From positions 32,512 through 96,511 of the forward strand of contig CALKPL010000004.1 in assembly GCA_937991645.1 (NCBI GenBank): a DNA stretch of 64,000 bases. The letters run 5' to 3'. Shown one piece after another: positions 60,849 through 64,000 of this stretch (position 1 is its first letter; every line of letters starts with the position of its first letter). Origin of the DNA: UMGS1783 sp900555065. GTDB lineage: Bacteria > Bacillota > Clostridia > Oscillospirales > UMGS1783. Below the pieces are notes generated by a model, which was given only the letters and a program-made list of their open reading frames with translations, did not search any database and was not told where the DNA came from. The translations under genes were made by a program, and so were the position numbers.

Positions 60849-61242
60849 GCAAAATACTAAGTGCGTAAAGTGTTCTTGCGTCTGGGCATATGCCGGACGG
60901 TTACTTTTAAATTCGATATGAAGATACGGTTTGCGTAGGATTACCCCATTTTCTCCGCAAGAGGCTGCGGATATGCCGATTCTGTATTTGAAAAACACAC
61001 ATTAGATTATTGCATATAAAAAACAGCGAATATAGACACAAATCGACATATGCTAAGCCCAGGTTGTGATATTATTAAAACCAAGTCGTTGGTATTGCGA
61101 GCGTTTTGGGGATTGTATTATCTTAAACACATACCAGCGTCTGGAGATGGAACGAAGCATTAAGACACAAGTAAAATATGATTAATAATAAATACAAAAA
61201 TGATATCGAGAGACGGGAGTATCAAAAGGAGATGAGAAAAAA
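60849..61242 (+). other. Spacer before the peptide gene
   Basis: In this 394-bp A/T-rich region no gene is seen. A weak hairpin TCCGCA-N6-TGCGGA lies near 60955-60972. The peptide gene's ribosome site AAAGGAGA is at 61225-61232. A clear promoter could not be fixed. Confidence 0.45.
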
Positions 61243-61635
61243 ATGAGAAAAAAAGTGCAGAGATTCATTCTTTTATTAGCGGTTGTATTTGTATTCACTA
61301 CAATGGCTATGTCAACGTTGGCTTTCAATGTATTGTCACATTCGAATACCAACACAAGTACAAAGGCGTCTTCTTCGGTAACTTCTGGTGATTGCCATGG
61401 TTTCTTTTACCAAGTAACATCATGTAGAAATCGTGGTGGATATTTGCCTGTGACGAATCCAGTAGGAGAATATGGATATGTAATAAGTTCTCTCAAGTCG
61501 GGCGCTTTATCAGCAACAAATTCTACACAAGTACCTAATTCAAATTATATTATGAAACATTCGTCACATACCTGTTCAGGAATATGTTGTTACGACTGGT
61601 GCAACCAGAGTTGGGCATTAAATTCTTGGCATTAA
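61243..61635 (+). CDS. Secreted six-cysteine peptide, candidate bacteriocin-like or signal peptide
   Basis: This 130-residue precursor has a clear Sec signal peptide (KK, then hydrophobic 8-26, cleavage near STLA). The secreted part is Ser/Thr/Asn-rich with six cysteines (51, 61, 111, 115, 116 and 120). The C-terminal 27 residues start MKHSSHTCSGICCYDWCNQS and are the part conserved in the decayed copy at 55310. Spacing to permease 3 is 80 bp. Its architecture (Sec leader plus adjacent FtsX permease) recalls lactococcin-972-type loci, but I see no sequence match to that family. Function is unknown. Confidence 0.7.
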   Translation: MRKKVQRFILLLAVVFVFTTMAMSTLAFNVLSHSNTNTSTKASSSVTSGDCHGFFYQVTSCRNRGGYLPVTNPVGEYGYVISSLKSGALSATNSTQVPNSNYIMKHSSHTCSGICCYDWCNQSWALNSWH

Positions 61636-61715
61636 GTTTCCTGTTTGTTATTGTAAACGTGTTTAGGTAATAAATAACTCCTGTCTCTCGTTATCGATAA
61701 GAAAGTGGGAATAAA

Positions 61716-64000
61716 ATGATGAGAATACTGTGGAAAGATATACAGAGTATGCTTCGCCGACCATTGGTTTTTATTTTACTGTTTATCGGACTGGTTGTGG
61801 GCGGATTTTCCCTGCTTGTCTATTATGTATCCAGTTCCAGAGAATTAAAATTAAACCGTGCTGCCTATGGTGTAGAAACAGTTGTAGAGGCACGATCGGC
61901 TATGAACGATCCCTCGGAGATAGAAAAACTTCTTGCCACTCTGCAGGAGAACGATTTTCCCGAAGTTTATTATGTGTCGGCTATGTATTATGGCAATGCG
62001 GAGTATGATATTGTAGGTTTATATTGGGAAGAGGAAAACCTTTTGGCGAGTGGTGAAGGCAGATTTATTGACCGTACAATGATGGGCACAAGATCCGTTG
62101 TTGTGCCCGCAGATTTTAAGAGAGATCAGGAAACGCGGATCGGGGAAATCATTGATATCGCCGGGCAGCCATTTGAAATTGTAGGGTTGAGTTCAGCAAA
62201 TACTGGCTATTCTCCAATCGTCTATGATATGCGCAGACTGCCTGAGGGAACAGAAGATATTGCGGGCGTGAAACTGGACCGGCCTTGGCGTGATGAATTA
62301 AAAGATCGCCCTGAAAAAGGGATTATCATACCGCTGGATACTTTTGCGAGTATCGGGCTTTCACCTGATTATTATCGTATTACATTTGCTGATGAAATTA
62401 CACCTGCACAGCGAAACTTGATAGAAGTAACGCTGATGGAAAAAAGGATTTTTGGCGAAGTAACGGATATGACGCAGTTCATGGAGATTCATCGGATCAA
62501 CCATCTTAGCAAAGTACTGATTTATTTTGCTGCTATAGCCGCTGGTATTATAAATATCGTTTCTCTTTTTGTCTTTTTCCTTAGAGAAAACCGGAAACAA
62601 TACATTACATATAAAATATTGGGCGCTACAAACGGGAGAATCGTAGCCATTATTATTGCTGAACTCTCGATATATATACTGGTTTCGTTTATGATCGGCT
62701 GTGCTGGAGCTATTCCGTTTATACAGTACTCCGGTTTAGTAGGACAGCATATGCCGTTTGGATTAGGGGATATACTCCTGCTCTTTTTCGCCCTGTTATG
62801 TGTTGGGGTACTGATTAGTTTTAAAGAAATTTATAATCTTGCTACACGATCTATCGTGCAGCTTCATGCCGGTTTGCAAAAAAGCAACAAGAAATTGCAT
62901 CGCTCCAAACAGGATCGTGGCGATGAGTACAGCCGGTTTAAAACTTTGTATATGCTGGCGTTCCGGTATGGGAAAACCAATTTGGTAAGAACAATCTCTA
63001 TTGTCTTTCTTTCGCTTGTGACAGCCTTTTCATTGAGCTATGCAATGACCTACGTGTTTGAATCCGGCCGTTATGATCGTTATATGAAAAAGGTATTTCC
63101 CAATGATATTTATGAATTCATGTACGATATGGATTTTTATATGGAGCTGGATCAGACATTGTATGATTATAATAAAATCAGTTATCTGGATAACGCTGAA
63201 CTGGAAAGATTAATATCTACCATGGAGGGTCTACAAGGAACCAAAGGAATTGGCCGGATGACGTCCTTTATTTCATTCTATCCGGGAGTGGAATTATCAT
63301 ATGGAGATCCTATTTATCGGGGTGCGCAGGTGAATCGGGCGTTTGCAGCCAATGCGCCTGTTCCTTTGAAAAAAGGCAGCTGGGAGCCGCTGGCGCAATA
63401 TGATAAGCAGGACGAAACATCGGTAATCCCCGTCATAATACCGCCTTACCTGGAAGATAAATTCGAGATTGGTACGGATTATACAATGACAGTTCGTTTT
63501 ATCACAGGTATTGCGCCGCATCCGGACAACAAAGAATCATACGAAATAGTCGAGGATAAGCATGCACGAAAATTCAGGATCGTAGGCGTGTTGGCAGAGG
63601 ACGCTTTAAATTTGAGAGACGGAGACTTGATAAACGATTTATCGCTTATTATTGATGATCACTTTGATGTGATTCGAGACGATTCGTACCGCGATGATGT
63701 ACTGCCGACTTCTTGGTATATACCTGAAATTATGCATAACGGTAAACATGATACCCTAAATTGGACGCGTCCTACATATTATCTTTTCCCGGAGTCCGAC
63801 AGTACAAAATACCGCGCAGAGTGGGATTATGCGATTAGAGACTATGGCGTTTGGGAGAGTTTTAGCGATTGTATTGAGATTTATGTAGATAATTTCCAGC
63901 AATCTGGCGGAAATTTATATTTCATGCACGCAGCGGTGGCGAGCACGCTGTTGATCCTGGGAGTAGGGGGATACAGCATCATGCTGTTCGCCGCGAATAA
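61716..64000 (+). CDS. FtsX/MacB-type ABC transporter permease 3, cut by window end
   Basis: The frame is open from ATG 61716 (an ATG also at 61719) to the last base, giving 761 visible codons. The start MMRILWKDIQSMLRRPLVFILLF resembles permeases 1 and 2. The first outer domain, TM2-TM4 (IYFAAIAAGIINIVSLFVFF onward), TM5 (FLSLVTAFSLSYAMTY), the second outer domain and the beginning of the last module are visible. From 63918 it becomes GC-rich and nearly identical to permease 2. Its end lies outside the window. Confidence 0.78.
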   Translation, partial: MMRILWKDIQSMLRRPLVFILLFIGLVVGGFSLLVYYVSSSRELKLNRAAYGVETVVEARSAMNDPSEIEKLLATLQENDFPEVYYVSAMYYGNAEYDIVGLYWEEENLLASGEGRFIDRTMMGTRSVVVPADFKRDQETRIGEIIDIAGQPFEIVGLSSANTGYSPIVYDMRRLPEGTEDIAGVKLDRPWRDELKDRPEKGIIIPLDTFASIGLSPDYYRITFADEITPAQRNLIEVTLMEKRIFGEVTDMTQFMEIHRINHLSKVLIYFAAIAAGIINIVSLFVFFLRENRKQYITYKILGATNGRIVAIIIAELSIYILVSFMIGCAGAIPFIQYSGLVGQHMPFGLGDILLLFFALLCVGVLISFKEIYNLATRSIVQLHAGLQKSNKKLHRSKQDRGDEYSRFKTLYMLAFRYGKTNLVRTISIVFLSLVTAFSLSYAMTYVFESGRYDRYMKKVFPNDIYEFMYDMDFYMELDQTLYDYNKISYLDNAELERLISTMEGLQGTKGIGRMTSFISFYPGVELSYGDPIYRGAQVNRAFAANAPVPLKKGSWEPLAQYDKQDETSVIPVIIPPYLEDKFEIGTDYTMTVRFITGIAPHPDNKESYEIVEDKHARKFRIVGVLAEDALNLRDGDLINDLSLIIDDHFDVIRDDSYRDDVLPTSWYIPEIMHNGKHDTLNWTRPTYYLFPESDSTKYRAEWDYAIRDYGVWESFSDCIEIYVDNFQQSGGNLYFMHAAVASTLLILGVGGYSIMLFAAN

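Noticed and set aside
61243..61635. Lactococcin-972 assignment for the secreted peptide
   Set aside because: The layout is similar, but the secreted sequence is Cys-rich and lacks the Gly/Trp/Tyr/His pattern of that family.
55177..64000. Insertion sequence or transposase driving the permease array
   Set aside because: No transposase, integrase or terminal inverted repeats were recognised. The duplication is better explained by recombination between the paralogues.

Overview
The window comes from a low-copy chromosomal region of a Bacillota bacterium, most likely a gut-type member of Clostridia (Oscillospirales or Christensenellales-like). Gene order supports this: murG-murA-ftsQ-ftsZ, tig-clpP-clpX, groES-groEL under a CIRCE element, and rpoB-rpoC-L7Ae-rpsL-rpsG-fusA-tuf. 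So do the Clostridia-style small genes and the consensus sigma-A promoters (TTGACA-17-TATAAT). Most of the window is GC-rich, but the last 8.5 kb is clearly richer in A/T. Species identity cannot be decided from the sequence alone.

Layout. 1-4.0 kb: end of the cell-wall/division cluster (murG end, murA, ftsQ/divIB, ftsZ). 4.1-5.0 kb: a tandem repeat of about 332 bp next to tRNA-Gln. 5.2-6.5 kb: an AGE-family sugar 2-epimerase with its own promoter. 6.8-11.2 kb: trigger factor, ClpP, ClpX and a lipid kinase. 11.2-13.3 kb: groESL. 13.8-17.0 kb (minus): glyA, rarA, nth. 17.2-20.0 kb: a membrane glycosyltransferase and metY. 20.2-26.1 kb: a sugar-salvage block (NahK-like kinase, sugar-1-phosphate nucleotidyltransferase, galE, an aldose-epimerase homologue, a DeoC-like aldolase) with an AraC regulator. 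26.3-33.2 kb: a tiny Gln/Asn/Lys-rich peptide, an SdpI-like protein, two surface proteins sharing a repeated domain (one with a sortase-type tail), a lipoprotein GH36 alpha-galactosidase and a second AraC regulator. 33.6-33.8 kb: tRNA-Thr and tRNA-Trp. 34.0-40.5 kb: a corrinoid methyl-transfer locus. 40.6-42.6 kb: small genes and an amidohydrolase. 43.0-55.1 kb: the rpoBC-str operon. 55.3-64.0 kb: an array of large FtsX-type permeases with a secreted Cys-rich peptide.

How genes work together. The kinase, nucleotidyltransferase and GalE could convert a free hexose or N-acetylhexosamine to its 1-phosphate, then to UDP-sugar, then epimerise it. The secreted alpha-galactosidase could supply galactose. 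The corrinoid locus has every part expected of a demethylation system: two UroD-fold zinc methyltransferases, a cobalamin-binding shuttle protein, a reductive activator, a MetH-activation-like protein and a PocR-domain AraC sensor. No MttB-type enzyme is present.

The most unusual part is the terminal array. Three paralogous permeases of about 820-845 residues (the third cut by the window end) have divergent A/T-rich 5' parts, but their 3' ends are almost identical and GC-rich. A Sec-signal peptide of 130 residues with six cysteines precedes the third permease. Just after tuf lies a scar in which the 3' end of a copy of that peptide gene is joined directly to the last 17 codons of a permease gene. 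This points to a repeating peptide+permease cassette that has expanded, exchanged 3' ends and been partly deleted. No ATPase for these permeases is in the window.
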